Below the pieces are notes generated by a model, which was not told the DNA's origin, searched no databases, and worked only from the letters and a program-made list of their open reading frames with translations. DNA of 64,000 nt from Streptomyces fungicidicus (lineage in GTDB: Bacteria > Actinomycetota > Actinomycetes > Streptomycetales > Streptomycetaceae): positions 2,790,001 through 2,854,000 of the forward strand of contig NZ_CP023407.1 of NCBI RefSeq assembly GCF_003665435.1. The letters are read 5' to 3'. Both the position numbers and the translations under genes were made by a program. The first letter of the stretch is position 1. Each line of letters starts with the position of its first letter. Positions 26,863 to 36,837 of the stretch are shown in pieces.

Positions 26863-28530
26863 ATGACGGACCCCACGGTTCCGCCCACGCCACCCGTGCA
26901 CCTGCAGGCGCTCCTGGCGCGCGAGGACCTCGGACTGCGCCGGATCGCCGGGCCCGACGACCCCGGCACCGTCATCCGCTGGGCGCACGCCTCCGAGATG
27001 GCGGACCCGTATCCGTACCTGCTGGGCGGTGAGCTGCTGCTGTCGGCGGGGGTGCACATCCCGGAGGGGGCGGGGCCGGGGTATTTCGACGCCTACGTCT
27101 CACGGATCGTGGCGGCGGGCGGGGCGGCGCTCGGGTTCGGCGTGGCGCCGGTGCACGAGGCGGTGCCCAAGGCGCTGGTGGAGGCGTGCGAGATGCACGG
27201 GCTGCCGCTGCTGGAGGTGCCGCCCCGGACCACCTTCTCGGCGGTGGCGCGGGCGGTCTGGCAGCTGATGGCGCAGGCCCGGCTGGCGGAGCTGCGCCGG
27301 GTCACGGAGGCCCAGCAGAGCCTCGCCGCGGCGGCGACACGCCCCGACCCGCTCCGTCCGGTACTCCGCCGGCTGGCCCAGCGGCTCAACGGCTGGGCCG
27401 CCCTCTACGCCCCGGACACCACCGAACTCGCCGCCTCGGGCCCCCCTCCACCCCCAACCGCCCACCATGCCCTCACCAACCTGACCCAGGCACTACGCCC
27501 CTCCGACCCCACCACCCCGGCCGCGGGCAGCCCTCCCCCCGCGGCCGTAGGCAGCCCTCCCGCCGCAGCCGCGGGCAGTCGTGCCGCCGCAGCTGCGGGC
27601 AGTCGTGCCGCCGCAGCTGCGGGCAGTCGTGCCGCTGGGGCGGCACGGGTGGGCGCAGCTGCGCCCGGAAAGCACCGGCAAGCGACACCCACCCCCGGCG
27701 AGCACCGGCAGGCGCCCCCCACCCCCACCTCCGCCAGCGACACAGTCGACGGCACCCACCTCGCCGCCTACGCCCTCGGCACAGGCCACGGCTTCGTCCT
27801 CGCCGTGGCCACCCCCCACCGCACCCCCGGCGACCACACCATCGCCTCCGTGGCGGCCGCCCTGCTCACCCTCCTCACCGGCCAGCTCCAGAGCAGCACC
27901 GCAACAGCCAGATCGTCCGCACTCGTACGCCTGCTCCTCGGCACCCCGCCCCCGGACGTGGCCCCCCTGCTCGGCGCGGAGCGGTGGCACATGGTGCACG
28001 CCCGCCCGGACGGCCAGGCACCCCCGGACCCCCTCGCCGCCGCCGCGCTGGGCACGGCCCTGGGGTCCGCCCTGGTGGACCCGGCGGGCGAGACCGTACG
28101 GGTCCTGGTGCCCGCCGACCACCCCGTGGAGCCACTGCCCGGCTGGACCCTGGGCGTCAGCACCGCCGTCGCCCCGGAGGACTGGCCGGCCGCCGACACC
28201 CAGGCCGCCCGCGCCCTGGCCCGCGCCCGCGCCACCCGCACCCGGCTGCTGCGGCACGGCGACCGCCCCGCCCTGGCCGACCTCGTCCCGCCGCACGACG
28301 CGGACGCCCACGCCCGGTCGCTGCTCGCCCCGATAGCCACCCCCGCACTCACCGACACCCTGCGCACCTGGCTCTCCCTGCACGGCAGCTGGGACCGTAC
28401 GGCGGTGGCCCTGTCCGTGCACCGCAACACCGTGCGGCAGCGGATCGCCCGGTGCGCGGCCCTGCTGGACGCGGACCTGGACGACCCGGACGTGCGGATG
28501 GAGCTGTGGTTCGCGCTGCGGCGCACCTGA
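26863..28530 (+). CDS. PucR-family transcriptional regulator
   Basis: 555 aa. N-terminal PucR sensory domain ([20 protein letters not shown] to [20 protein letters not shown]), a long low-complexity linker of Pro/Ala/Ser around residues 195-290 with an expanded eight-residue repeat, and C-terminal PucR-type HTH with [20 protein letters not shown] then [11 protein letters not shown] 26863 lies 11 nt after GGAGG. Divergent from the ureohydrolase/TPP operon; PucR proteins usually sense nitrogen-rich metabolites, which suits control of guanidino compound use. Confidence 0.9.
   Translation: MTDPTVPPTPPVHLQALLAREDLGLRRIAGPDDPGTVIRWAHASEMADPYPYLLGGELLLSAGVHIPEGAGPGYFDAYVSRIVAAGGAALGFGVAPVHEAVPKALVEACEMHGLPLLEVPPRTTFSAVARAVWQLMAQARLAELRRVTEAQQSLAAAATRPDPLRPVLRRLAQRLNGWAALYAPDTTELAASGPPPPPTAHHALTNLTQALRPSDPTTPAAGSPPPAAVGSPPAAAAGSRAAAAAGSRAAAAAGSRAAGAARVGAAAPGKHRQATPTPGEHRQAPPTPTSASDTVDGTHLAAYALGTGHGFVLAVATPHRTPGDHTIASVAAALLTLLTGQLQSSTATARSSALVRLLLGTPPPDVAPLLGAERWHMVHARPDGQAPPDPLAAAALGTALGSALVDPAGETVRVLVPADHPVEPLPGWTLGVSTAVAPEDWPAADTQAARALARARATRTRLLRHGDRPALADLVPPHDADAHARSLLAPIATPALTDTLRTWLSLHGSWDRTAVALSVHRNTVRQRIARCAALLDADLDDPDVRMELWFALRRT
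27559..27630 (+). repeat. 24-bp coding minisatellite in the PucR linker
   Basis: Three in-frame 24-nt units ending CAGTCGT (27559-27582, 27583-27606, 27607-27630); the last two are identical and the first differs at two positions. They encode repeats of about AAAAAGSR. The flanks look like decayed units. Likely slippage-prone and variable between strains. Confidence 0.85.
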
Positions 28531-28642
28531 GCCGTACCGGCGGGCACTGAGTAGCCGTACGGAGTCGGCTGAGTACGTGACGCACGTCCCAGCGCGCGAT
28601 ACGCCAGGGACGCCCACAGTGCGCTGCCTCACAATGGGGGGC

Positions 28643-29431
28643 ATGCCGATACCCGGGACACCCAGCCGCGCCGAACTCCTCGAACACCTCGTCGCCACGC
28701 GCATCGCGGGCGATGTCGCCACGCCGCGCGAGAACAACCTCTCCCACTACCGCAAGCTGGCGAACGGCGACCGCCACTTCTGGCTCGGCCTGGAACTCGG
28801 CGACCGCTGGACCGACGAGCAGGACGTGCTCGCGGTGATGGCGGAACGGGTCGGCGTCAACGACGATCCCGAGCACCGGTACGGGCAGGACACCATCGAC
28901 CCGGAGCTGACGGTCGCCGGGCTCGAGCGCATGGCCGGGCGGCTGCGCAAGGCGGCGGACGGGCAGCAGCGGGTGCTGTTCGCGACCGGCCACCCGGGCG
29001 GGCTGCTGGACGTGCACCGGGCGACGGCCGACGCGCTGCGGGCGGCCGGCTGCGAGATCGTGGTCATCCCGGACGGGCTGACCACGGACGAGGGCTATGT
29101 GATGCAGTTCGCGGACGTGGCGGTGCTGGAGCACGGCGCCACGCTCTGGCACACGCACTCCGGCGAGCCGATGAAGGCGATCCTGACGGCGCTGGAGCGC
29201 GCGGGCCGCCCGCTGCCGGACCTGGTCGTCGCCGACCACGGCTGGGCGGGGTACGCCGGACAGCACGGCGTCGACTCCGTCGGCTACGCCGACTGCAACG
29301 ACCCGGCCCTCTTCGTCGCCGAGTCCGAGGGCACCGTCCAGGTCACGGTCCCCCTCGACGACCACGTCACCAGCCCCCGCCACTACGACCCGATGACGGC
29401 CTACCTGCTGACGGAGGCGGGGCTCGTCTGA
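28643..29431 (+). CDS. Conserved Streptomyces phosphatase-like protein
   Basis: 262 aa, start MPIPGTPSRAELLEHLVATR. Conserved stretches: ATPRENNLSHYRKLANGDRH, GQDTIDPELTVAGLERMAGR, VLFATGHPGGLLDVHRATAD, ATLWHTHSGEPM, VVADHGWAGYAGQHGVDSVG, and several His/Asp residues. The family is annotated phosphatase in Streptomyces genomes, but I see no classic phosphatase motif, so the reaction is uncertain. ATG 28634 is in frame upstream, but neither start has a usable Shine-Dalgarno sequence; CACAAT at 28630-28635 fits a -10 for a leaderless message at 28643. Stop lies 4 nt from the convergent thioesterase stop. Confidence 0.78.
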   Translation: MPIPGTPSRAELLEHLVATRIAGDVATPRENNLSHYRKLANGDRHFWLGLELGDRWTDEQDVLAVMAERVGVNDDPEHRYGQDTIDPELTVAGLERMAGRLRKAADGQQRVLFATGHPGGLLDVHRATADALRAAGCEIVVIPDGLTTDEGYVMQFADVAVLEHGATLWHTHSGEPMKAILTALERAGRPLPDLVVADHGWAGYAGQHGVDSVGYADCNDPALFVAESEGTVQVTVPLDDHVTSPRHYDPMTAYLLTEAGLV

Positions 29432-29435
29432 ACGG

Positions 29436-30302
29436 TCACCGCGGGACGCGGACCACGCCCTCCTGGATGACCGTGACCGCGAGGCGGCCGTCGCGGGTGT
29501 GGATGCGGGCCTGGCCCAGACCCCGGCCGCCGTGGGCGGACGGGGACTGCTGGTCGTACAGCAGCCACTCGTCGGCGCGGAACGGGCGGTGGAACCACAT
29601 GGCGTGGTCCAGGGACGCGCCGACGACGTCGCCGACGGCCCAGCCGCCGCGCCCGTGGGCGAGGAGGACGGAGTCGAGCAGCGTCATGTCGGAGACGTAC
29701 GTGGCGAGGACGACGTGCAGCAGGGGGTCGTCCGCGAGCTTGCCGTTGGTGCGGAACCACACCTGGGAGTGGGGTTCGCGGGGCTCGCCGAAGCGGCCGT
29801 AGGGCGGCTCGTCGACGTAGCGAAGGTCGACGGCGGCACGGGCCTCGAGGAAGCGTTCCACGACCTCGGGGGCGAGGTGGGAGTAGCCGCGCAGCCGTTC
29901 CTCCGAGGTGGGCAGCGTCTCCGGGTCGGGGGACGGCGGCATCGGCTCCTGGTGGTCCAGGCCCTCCTCGTACGTCTGGAAGGACGCCGAGAGGTGGAAG
30001 ATCGGCTTTCCGTGCTGGACCGCGACCACCCGCCGGGTGGTGAAGGAGCGGCCGTCGCGGATCCGGTCGACGGTGTAGACGATCGGAGCGCCGGGGTCGC
30101 CGGGGCGCAGGAAGTACGCGTGCAGGGAGTGGGCGGGCCGGTCCTCGGGGACGGTCCGCCCGGCGGCGACGAGCGCCTGCGCGGCGACCTGCCCGCCGAA
30201 GACGCGGGGGACGACGGCGGAGCGCGACCGGCCGCGGAAGATGTTCTCCTCGATCTGCTCGAGGTCGAGCAGATCGAGGAGATCCTGGAGTGCCTGACTC
30301 AT
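29436..30302 (-). CDS. tesB: Acyl-CoA thioesterase II (TesB family)
   Basis: 288 aa, typical double-hotdog length. N-terminal hotdog has VPRVFGGQVAAQALVAAGRT and HSLHAYFLRPGDP; the C-terminal half has SLDHAMWFHRPFRADEWLLY with the catalytic-type Asp region. Hydrolyses acyl-CoAs to free acids in the cytoplasm. ATG at 30302 has no clear Shine-Dalgarno sequence; TATACA lies 10 nt upstream, so a leaderless or weak start is possible. Downstream of an acyl-CoA dehydrogenase gene in the same direction (36-nt gap), probably one operon. Confidence 0.9.
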   Translation of the reverse strand: MSQALQDLLDLLDLEQIEENIFRGRSRSAVVPRVFGGQVAAQALVAAGRTVPEDRPAHSLHAYFLRPGDPGAPIVYTVDRIRDGRSFTTRRVVAVQHGKPIFHLSASFQTYEEGLDHQEPMPPSPDPETLPTSEERLRGYSHLAPEVVERFLEARAAVDLRYVDEPPYGRFGEPREPHSQVWFRTNGKLADDPLLHVVLATYVSDMTLLDSVLLAHGRGGWAVGDVVGASLDHAMWFHRPFRADEWLLYDQQSPSAHGGRGLGQARIHTRDGRLAVTVIQEGVVRVPR

Positions 30303-30337
30303 GAGGTCAGTTGTATACGGCAGGGATTTCCGGGACC

Positions 30338-31495
30338 TTACAGCCCCATGTCCTTGGCGATGATCGACTTCATGATCTCGCTGGTGCCGCCGTAGATGCG
30401 GTTGACGCGGTTGTCCGCGTACAGGCGGGCGATCGGGTACTCGTTCATGTAGCCGTAGCCGCCGTGCAGCTGGAGGCAGCGGTCGATGACACGGTGCGCC
30501 ACCTCGGTGCAGAACAGCTTGGCGGAGGCGGCCTCGGCGGGGGTGAGCTCGCCGGCGTCCAGGGCCTCGGTGGCGCGGTCGGCGACGGCCTCGGCGGCGT
30601 CCACCTCGGCCTGGCAGGCGGCCAGCTCGAACTTGGTGTTCTGGAAGTGGGCGACCGGCTTGCCGAAGACGGTGCGCTCCTGCACGTACTGCTTGGCGAA
30701 CCGGACGGCGGCCTTGGCCTGGGCGTAGGCGCCGAAGGCTATGCCCCAGCGCTCGGAGGCCAGGTTGTGGCCGAGGTAGTAGAAGCCCTTGTTCTCCTCG
30801 CCGAGCAGGTCCTCGACGGGGACCTTGACGTCGACGAACGCCAGCTCGGCGGTGTCGGAGGTCTTCAGGCCGAGCTTGTCGAGCTTGCGGCCGACGGAGT
30901 AGCCCTCGGACTTGGTGTCCACGGCGAACAGCGAGATGCCGTGGCGGCGGTCCTCGGCCGTCGGGGCGGCGGTGCGGGCGCAGACGATCACCTTGTCGGC
31001 GTGGACGCCGCCGGTGATGAAGGTCTTGGCGCCGTTGAGGACGTAGTGCGTGCCGTCCTCGCTGAGCTTGGCGGTGGTCTTCATGCCCGCGAGGTCGGAG
31101 CCGGTGCCCGGCTCGGTCATCGCGATGGCCCACATCTCCTCGCCGGAGACGAACTTCGGCAGGAAGCGCTTCTTCTGCTCGTCGGTGGCGAGCATCTTGA
31201 GGTACGGCAGGGCGAGCAGCACGTGCACGCCGGAGCCGCCGAACTGGACGCCGGCGCGGGCGGTCTCCTCGTAGAGGACGGCCTCGAACTTGTGGGTGTC
31301 CATGCCCGCGCCGCCGAACTCCTCGGGCACGCTGATGCCGAAGATGCCCAGCTCACCGAGCTTGTAGTAGAAGTCGCGGGGCGCCTGGCCCGCCGCGAAC
31401 CACTCGTCGTAGACGGGCACGACCTCGGCCTCGATGAAGGCGCGGATCGTCTCCCGGAACGCCTCGTGATCCTCGTTGAAAACCGTACGGCGCAC
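30338..31495 (-). CDS. Acyl-CoA dehydrogenase
   Basis: 385 aa. Flavin-dependent ACAD: substrate/FAD motif WAIAMTEPGTGSDLAGMKTT, TFITGGVHADKVIV, and C-terminal LQLHGGYGYMNEYPIARLYA. At the usual MCAD-type catalytic Glu position it reads YGGTSEIM (Gly), so the base is probably elsewhere, as in long-chain or isovaleryl-type enzymes. GTG 31495 is preferred because GGAGG lies 9 nt upstream; the nine-residue longer ATG start has no support. An AAGCGCTT palindrome sits 32 nt upstream. Acts in fatty acid or branched-chain oxidation. Confidence 0.9.
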   Translation of the reverse strand: MRRTVFNEDHEAFRETIRAFIEAEVVPVYDEWFAAGQAPRDFYYKLGELGIFGISVPEEFGGAGMDTHKFEAVLYEETARAGVQFGGSGVHVLLALPYLKMLATDEQKKRFLPKFVSGEEMWAIAMTEPGTGSDLAGMKTTAKLSEDGTHYVLNGAKTFITGGVHADKVIVCARTAAPTAEDRRHGISLFAVDTKSEGYSVGRKLDKLGLKTSDTAELAFVDVKVPVEDLLGEENKGFYYLGHNLASERWGIAFGAYAQAKAAVRFAKQYVQERTVFGKPVAHFQNTKFELAACQAEVDAAEAVADRATEALDAGELTPAEAASAKLFCTEVAHRVIDRCLQLHGGYGYMNEYPIARLYADNRVNRIYGGTSEIMKSIIAKDMGL

Positions 31496-31523
31496 TGTCC
31501 GCCACCTCCATAACCCGGGCATG

Positions 31524-31537
31524 TCTAAGCGCTTGCT
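31524..31537. promoter_or_regulatory. Candidate fatty-acid regulator operator upstream of acyl-CoA dehydrogenase
   Basis: TCTAAGCGCTTGCT (minus strand AGCAAGCGCTTAGA) has the perfect 8-bp core AAGCGCTT. It is close to TetR-type operators seen before acyl-CoA catabolism genes in actinomycetes (compare KstR2, AnCAAGnnCTTGnT, one mismatch). Lies between the TetR gene and the acyl-CoA dehydrogenase start. Confidence 0.5.
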
Positions 31538-31611
31538 CAGATCAAAGGTACCGGCGAGTATCCACAGCCGTCCAGGGCCCCCGCCCCGTAACCCTCGTCA
31601 CTCCCCCGGGG

Positions 31612-32211
31612 TCATCGCGCGCCCGCCGCCGCGAACGCCCCGCGGGCCATCCGGTGCAGCAGCTCGGCGGTCCCCGCGCGGCCGGGCAGCGAGCCGGGGC
31701 GGGTCAGGTGCGGAGTGGAGTTGAGCAGGCCGAACACCGAGTGGACCGCCGAGCGGGCGGCCGGCTCGGCCAGCTCCGGGTACAGCTCGCGCACCACCCC
31801 GACCCACAGCTCGACGTACTGCCGCTGCAGCTGGCGGACCAGCTTGCGGTCGGTGTCCCGCAGGCGGTCCAGCTCACGGTCGTGCAGGGTGATGAGCGGG
31901 CGGTCGTCGAGAGCGAAGTCGATGTGCCCCTCGATCAGCGAGTCGAGGACCGCCTCGGGGGCCGCCGCGCCGTCGGCCTCCTGCAGGCGCCGCTTCGCGC
32001 CGGTCAGCAGCTGGCCGCTGATCCCCACCAGCAGTTCCGCGAGCATCGCGTCCTTGCCCGGGAAGTGCCGGTAGAGCCCGGGTCCGCTGATGCCGACCGC
32101 GGCGCCTATCTCGTCGACCCCGACACCGTGGAAACCGCGCTCGGCGAAGAGCCGGGCGGCCTCCTTGAGGATCTGCTCGCGGCGGGTGGGGGCGTCGGTT
32201 CTGGTGGCCAT
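31612..32211 (-). CDS. accR: TetR-family repressor, probable AccR
   Basis: 199 aa. N-terminal TetR HTH: ILKEAARLFAERGFHGVGVD then EIGAAVGISGPGLYRHFPGK. The C-terminal ligand domain has the typical variable helices. Divergent from the acyl-CoA carboxylase operon. Two copies of a GTTAA-N6-TTAAC-type palindrome lie in the shared control region; from memory that is the published operator of S. avermitilis AccR, a short-chain acyl-CoA-responsive TetR repressor. Identification rests on that motif and the neighbourhood. Confidence 0.88.
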   Translation of the reverse strand: MATRTDAPTRREQILKEAARLFAERGFHGVGVDEIGAAVGISGPGLYRHFPGKDAMLAELLVGISGQLLTGAKRRLQEADGAAAPEAVLDSLIEGHIDFALDDRPLITLHDRELDRLRDTDRKLVRQLQRQYVELWVGVVRELYPELAEPAARSAVHSVFGLLNSTPHLTRPGSLPGRAGTAELLHRMARGAFAAAGAR

Positions 32212-32233
32212 GAAGACGATTCTAGACAGCGAG

Positions 32234-32249
32234 GTTAGCGGTCGTTAAC
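32234..32249. promoter_or_regulatory. AccR-type operator 1
   Basis: GTTAGCGGTCGTTAAC, one mismatch from GTTAA-N6-TTAAC. It lies 22 nt upstream of the TetR start codon, a position for autorepression. Confidence 0.7.
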
Positions 32250-32262
32250 CTGGAGGAAATGC

Positions 32263-32278
32263 GTTAACGCTCATTAAC
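32263..32278. promoter_or_regulatory. AccR-type operator 2
   Basis: GTTAACGCTCATTAAC, a perfect GTTAA-N6-TTAAC match, 20 nt upstream of the carboxyltransferase start. Start-to-start distance to operator 1 is 29 bp, so the pair can control both divergent promoters. Confidence 0.8.
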
Positions 32279-32298
32279 AAGGTGAGGGGACCCGCAGG

Positions 32299-33915
32299 AT
32301 GCATGAGGCACCGGAGCTTCACAGCGCGGCCGATCCCGCGTCCGAGGCCTTTCGGGCCAACGAGGAGGCGCACCGCGCGCTCGTCGAGGAGCTGCGCGGC
32401 AAGCTCGCCGCCGCCGCGCTCGGCGGCGGCGAGCGGGCGCGGGCGCGGCACACCGCGCGCGGGAAACTGCTCCCGCGCGACCGGGTGGACACCCTCCTCG
32501 ACCCCGGCTCGCCCTTCCTGGAGCTGGCCCCGCTGGCGGCCGACGGGCTGTACGAGGGGCAGGCCCCGGCGGCCGGGGTGATCGCCGGGATCGGCCGGGT
32601 CAGCGGCCGGGAGTGCGTGGTCGTGGCCAACGACGCCACCGTCAAGGGCGGCACCTACTACCCGATGACGGTGAAGAAGCACCTGCGCGCCCAGGAGGTG
32701 GCCCTCGACAACCGGCTGCCCTGCGTCTACCTGGTCGACTCGGGCGGCGCCTTCCTGCCGATGCAGGACGAGGTCTTCCCGGACCGCGACCACTTCGGGC
32801 GGATCTTCTACAACCAGGCCCGGATGTCCGGCGCCGGCATCCCGCAGATCGCGGCGGTGCTCGGCTCGTGCACGGCGGGCGGCGCGTACGTCCCGGCGAT
32901 GAGCGACGAGGCGGTCATCGTGCGCGGCCAGGGCACGATCTTCCTCGGCGGTCCCCCGCTGGTGAAGGCGGCCACCGGCGAGGTGGTCACGGCGGAGGAG
33001 CTGGGCGGCGGCGAGGTGCACTCGCGGGTGTCGGGTGTGACCGACCACCTCGCGGAGGACGACGCGCACGCGCTCAGGATCGTCCGCACCATCGTCTCCA
33101 CGCTCCCCGCGCGCGGCTCCCTCCCCTGGGGCGTCGAGCCGGCCGCGGAGCCCAAGGTGGACCCGGCGGGGCTGTACGGGGCGGTGCCGGTCGACTCCCG
33201 CACCCCCTACGACGTGCGCGAGATCATCGCGCGGGTCGTGGACGGCTCCCGCTTCGCCGAGTTCAAGTCGGAGTTCGGGCAGACCCTGGTCACCGGCTTC
33301 GCCCGGATCCACGGCCACCCGGTGGGGATCGTCGCCAACAACGGCATCCTGTTCTCCGAGTCCGCCCAGAAGGGCGCCCACTTCATCGAGCTGTGCGACC
33401 AGCGCGGCATCCCGCTGGTGTTCCTGCAGAACATCTCGGGCTTCATGGTGGGCCGGGACTACGAGGCGGGCGGCATCGCCAAGCACGGCGCCAAGATGGT
33501 CACGGCGGTCGCCTGCACCCGGGTGCCGAAGCTGACGGTCGTGGTCGGCGGGTCGTACGGGGCGGGCAACTACTCGATGTGCGGGCGGGCGTACTCGCCC
33601 CGGTTCCTGTGGATGTGGCCCAACGCCAAGATCTCGGTGATGGGCGGCGAGCAGGCCGCCTCGGTGCTCGCCACGGTCAAGCGGGACCAGCTGGAGGCGC
33701 GCGGCGAGGAGTGGCCGGCCGGGGACGAGGACGCCTTCAAGGCCCCGATCCGTGCGCAGTACGAACATCAGGGGAACGCTTACTACGCGACGGCCCGCCT
33801 CTGGGACGACGGCGTGATCGACCCGATGGAGACCCGGCAGGTCCTGGGCCTGGCCCTGACCGCGTGCGCCAACGCGCCCCTGGGAGACCCCCAGTTCGGC
33901 GTCTTCCGGATGTGA
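32299..33915 (+). CDS. accD1: Acyl-CoA carboxylase carboxyltransferase subunit (methylcrotonyl-CoA carboxylase beta type)
   Basis: 538 aa. Carboxyltransferase with two crotonase-like halves: [40 protein letters not shown], and in the C-half [20 protein letters not shown] and [20 protein letters not shown], the pattern of MCCase beta (LiuB/MccB). Transfers CO2 from carboxybiotin to 3-methylcrotonyl-CoA or a related acyl-CoA. First gene of a four-gene operon with the biotin subunit, HMG-CoA lyase and an acyl-CoA dehydrogenase, the leucine/isovalerate route. GAGGGG lies upstream of ATG 32299. Confidence 0.93.
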   Translation: MHEAPELHSAADPASEAFRANEEAHRALVEELRGKLAAAALGGGERARARHTARGKLLPRDRVDTLLDPGSPFLELAPLAADGLYEGQAPAAGVIAGIGRVSGRECVVVANDATVKGGTYYPMTVKKHLRAQEVALDNRLPCVYLVDSGGAFLPMQDEVFPDRDHFGRIFYNQARMSGAGIPQIAAVLGSCTAGGAYVPAMSDEAVIVRGQGTIFLGGPPLVKAATGEVVTAEELGGGEVHSRVSGVTDHLAEDDAHALRIVRTIVSTLPARGSLPWGVEPAAEPKVDPAGLYGAVPVDSRTPYDVREIIARVVDGSRFAEFKSEFGQTLVTGFARIHGHPVGIVANNGILFSESAQKGAHFIELCDQRGIPLVFLQNISGFMVGRDYEAGGIAKHGAKMVTAVACTRVPKLTVVVGGSYGAGNYSMCGRAYSPRFLWMWPNAKISVMGGEQAASVLATVKRDQLEARGEEWPAGDEDAFKAPIRAQYEHQGNAYYATARLWDDGVIDPMETRQVLGLALTACANAPLGDPQFGVFRM

Positions 33916-33929
33916 GGGGACCCCTGACG

Positions 33930-35888
33930 ATGACTGAGCAGATGTTCGAGACGGTGCTGGTGGCCAACCGGGGCGAGATCGCGGTCCGCGTCATCCGCAC
34001 CCTGCGGTCGATGGGCGTGCGCTCGGTGGCCGTGTACTCCGACGCGGACGCCGACGCCCGGCACGTCCGGGAGGCCGACACGGCGGTGCGGATCGGACCC
34101 GCGCCGGCCGGGGAGAGCTATCTGTCGGTGGAGCGGCTGCTGGAGGCCGCCGCCCGCACCGGCGCCCAGGCGGTCCACCCGGGGTACGGGTTCCTCGCCG
34201 AGAACGCCGGGTTCGCGCGGGCGTGCGCCGAGGCGGGGCTGGTCTTCATCGGGCCCCCGGCGGACGCGATCGCCCTGATGGGCGACAAGATCCGCGCCAA
34301 GGAGACGGTGAAGGCGGCCGGGGTCCCGGTCGTGCCCGGCTCCAGCGGCAGCGGGCTGACCGACGGGCAGCTCGCCGAGGCGGCCCGGGAGATCGGTGTG
34401 CCGGTGCTGCTGAAGCCGTCCGCGGGCGGCGGCGGCAAGGGCATGCGCCTGGTGCGGGACGTCTCCGTGCTGGCCGACGAGATCGCCGCCGCGCGCCGCG
34501 AGGCCCGCGCCTCCTTCGGCGACGACACGCTGCTGGTCGAGCGGTGGATCGACCGCCCCCGGCACATCGAGATCCAGGTACTGGCCGACGGCCACGGCAA
34601 CGTGGTGCACCTCGGCGAGCGCGAGTGCTCGCTGCAGCGCCGGCACCAGAAGATCATCGAGGAGGCGCCCAGTGTGCTCCTCGACGAGGAGACCCGCGCC
34701 GCGATGGGCGAGGCGGCGGTCCAGGCGGCCCGCTCCTGCGGCTACCGGGGCGCGGGCACGGTGGAGTTCATCGTCCCGGGCAACGACCCGTCGTCGTACT
34801 ACTTCATGGAGATGAACACCCGCCTCCAGGTGGAGCACCCGGTCACCGAGCTGATCACCGGGCTCGACCTGGTGGAGTGGCAGCTCCGGGTGGCGGCGGG
34901 CGAGCCGCTCGGCTTCGGGCAGGACGGCGTCACGCTCACCGGACACGCGGTCGAGGCCCGTATCTGCGCCGAGGACCCGGCGCGCGGCTTCCTCCCCTCC
35001 GGCGGCACGGTGCTGAGGCTGCGCGAACCGCGGGGCGAGGGGGTGCGCACCGACTCCGGGCTGAGCGAGGGCACGGAGGTCGGCAGCCTCTACGACCCGA
35101 TGCTGTCCAAGGTGATCGCGTACGGTCCCGACCGCGCGACGGCGCTGCGCCGGCTCCGGGCGGCGCTCGCCGGGACGGTCACGCTGGGCGTGCAGACCAA
35201 CGCCGGGTTCCTGCGGCGGCTGCTGGCGCATCCGGCGGTGGTCGCGGGCGACATGGACACCGGGCTGGTGGAGCGGGAGGCGGAGGGCCTGGTCACGGCC
35301 GGCGTGCCCGAGGAGGTGTACGAGGCGGCCGCGGCTGTGCGTCTGGAGGCGCTGCGTCCGGGCGGGGAGGGCTGGACGGACCCGTTCTCCGTGCCGAGCG
35401 GCTGGCGCCTCGGGGGCCGGCCGCTGCCGGCCGCCTTCCCGTTGCGGGCGACGGGAGTCGACCCCGTCACGCACACCCCCCGGGGTTCCCACACGGTGGG
35501 CGAGGACCGGGTCTCCGTCACCCTGGACGGCGTACGCCACACCTTCCACCGGGCCGCCGACTGGATCGGCCGGGACGGCGACGCCTGGCACGTGCGCGAC
35601 CACGACCCGGTCGCCGCGTCCCTCACCCGGGCCGGCCGGGCGGGCGCCGACTCGCTGACCGCGCCGATGCCCGGCACGGTGACGGTGGTGAAGGTCGCCG
35701 TCGGCGACGAGGTGGCCGCGGGCCAGAGCCTGCTGGTGGTGGAGGCGATGAAGATGGAGCACGTCATCTCCGCCCCGCACGCCGGCACGGTCGCCGAGCT
35801 GGACGTGGCGCCGGGCACGACCGTCGCCATGGACCAGGTGCTGGCGGTCATCGAGCCGGTGAAGCCGGTGAAGGAGGAGACGTCATGA
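33930..35888 (+). CDS. accA1: Acyl-CoA carboxylase biotin carboxylase/carrier subunit
   Basis: 652 aa. Biotin carboxylase domain (about 1-450): [23 protein letters not shown]-grasp loop [14 protein letters not shown], and [21 protein letters not shown]-terminal biotinyl domain with the biotinylated Lys in [15 protein letters not shown]. It carboxylates its own biotin with ATP and bicarbonate for the partner AccD1. The ATG at 33930 is 14 nt after accD1; the stop overlaps hmgL as ATGA. Length and the domain between BC and BCCP fit MCCase alpha. Confidence 0.94.
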   Translation: MTEQMFETVLVANRGEIAVRVIRTLRSMGVRSVAVYSDADADARHVREADTAVRIGPAPAGESYLSVERLLEAAARTGAQAVHPGYGFLAENAGFARACAEAGLVFIGPPADAIALMGDKIRAKETVKAAGVPVVPGSSGSGLTDGQLAEAAREIGVPVLLKPSAGGGGKGMRLVRDVSVLADEIAAARREARASFGDDTLLVERWIDRPRHIEIQVLADGHGNVVHLGERECSLQRRHQKIIEEAPSVLLDEETRAAMGEAAVQAARSCGYRGAGTVEFIVPGNDPSSYYFMEMNTRLQVEHPVTELITGLDLVEWQLRVAAGEPLGFGQDGVTLTGHAVEARICAEDPARGFLPSGGTVLRLREPRGEGVRTDSGLSEGTEVGSLYDPMLSKVIAYGPDRATALRRLRAALAGTVTLGVQTNAGFLRRLLAHPAVVAGDMDTGLVEREAEGLVTAGVPEEVYEAAAAVRLEALRPGGEGWTDPFSVPSGWRLGGRPLPAAFPLRATGVDPVTHTPRGSHTVGEDRVSVTLDGVRHTFHRAADWIGRDGDAWHVRDHDPVAASLTRAGRAGADSLTAPMPGTVTVVKVAVGDEVAAGQSLLVVEAMKMEHVISAPHAGTVAELDVAPGTTVAMDQVLAVIEPVKPVKEETS

Positions 35889-36832
35889 ACGCCCCGGAAC
35901 TGGGCCTGCCGATGGCCGTGCCGGCCGGAGGGCTGCCCTCGCGGGTGCGGATCCACGAGGTGGGCGCGCGCGACGGGCTGCAGAACGAGAAGGCGACCGT
36001 GCCGACGGCCGTCAAGGCGGAGTTCATCCGCCGGCTGGCGGGCACGGGCCTGGGGACGATCGAGGCGACGAGCTTCGTGCACCCCCGGTGGGTGCCCCAG
36101 CTGGCGGACGCCGAGGAGCTGTACCCGGCGGTGTCCGACCTGCCGGTGTCGCTGCCGGTCCTGGTGCCCAACGCGCGCGGACTGGACCGTGCGCTGGCGC
36201 TGGGCGCCCGGCGGGTGGCGGTCTTCGCCAGCGCCACGGAGTCCTTCGCCAAGGCCAACCTCAACCGCACGGTGGACGAGGCGCTGGCGATGTTCGAGCC
36301 GGTGGTCGGCAGGGCGAAGGCGGAGGACCTCCATGTCCGCGGCTATCTGTCGATGTGCTTCGGCGACCCCTGGGAGGGCGCGGTCCCGGTCCCCCAGGTG
36401 GTCCGGGTGTGCCGGGCCCTGCTGGACATGGGCTGCGACGAGCTGAGCCTGGGCGACACCGTCGGGGTGGCCACCCCCGGCCATGTGACGGCCCTGCTCA
36501 CCGCACTCACGGAGGCGGGCGTGCCGGTGTCCGCCCTCGGCGTGCACTTCCACGACACCTACGGACAGGCCCTCGCCAACACGCTGGCAGCGCTCCAGCA
36601 GGGCGTCAGCACGGTCGACGCCTCCGCCGGCGGCCTCGGCGGCTGCCCGTACGCGAAGTCCGCCACCGGCAACCTCGCCACCGAGGACCTCGTGTGGATG
36701 CTGCGCGGTCTCGGCATCGACACCGGGGTCGACCTCGGCCGTCTCGTCGCCACAAGCGTCTGGATGGCCGCCCACCTGGGACGGACCAGCCCGTCCCGCA
36801 CCGTACGAGCCCTCTCCCACCAGGAGCAGTGA
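35885..36832 (+). CDS. hmgL: Hydroxymethylglutaryl-CoA lyase
   Basis: 315 aa. DRE-TIM metallolyase: [20 protein letters not shown] at the N-terminus, [20 protein letters not shown], the metal-binding [19 protein letters not shown], and the catalytic Cys loop [20 protein letters not shown]. Splits HMG-CoA to acetoacetate and acetyl-CoA, the last step of leucine breakdown. ATG 35885 overlaps the accA1 stop (ATGA). Its presence supports methylcrotonyl-CoA as the carboxylase substrate. Confidence 0.95.
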   Translation: MNAPELGLPMAVPAGGLPSRVRIHEVGARDGLQNEKATVPTAVKAEFIRRLAGTGLGTIEATSFVHPRWVPQLADAEELYPAVSDLPVSLPVLVPNARGLDRALALGARRVAVFASATESFAKANLNRTVDEALAMFEPVVGRAKAEDLHVRGYLSMCFGDPWEGAVPVPQVVRVCRALLDMGCDELSLGDTVGVATPGHVTALLTALTEAGVPVSALGVHFHDTYGQALANTLAALQQGVSTVDASAGGLGGCPYAKSATGNLATEDLVWMLRGLGIDTGVDLGRLVATSVWMAAHLGRTSPSRTVRALSHQEQ

Positions 36833-36837
36833 ACGCC

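Noticed and set aside
32613..33929. Extension of the biotin carboxylase frame upstream of 33930
   Set aside because: Overlaps accD1 out of frame; the domain begins at [17 protein letters not shown] and a start fits there.
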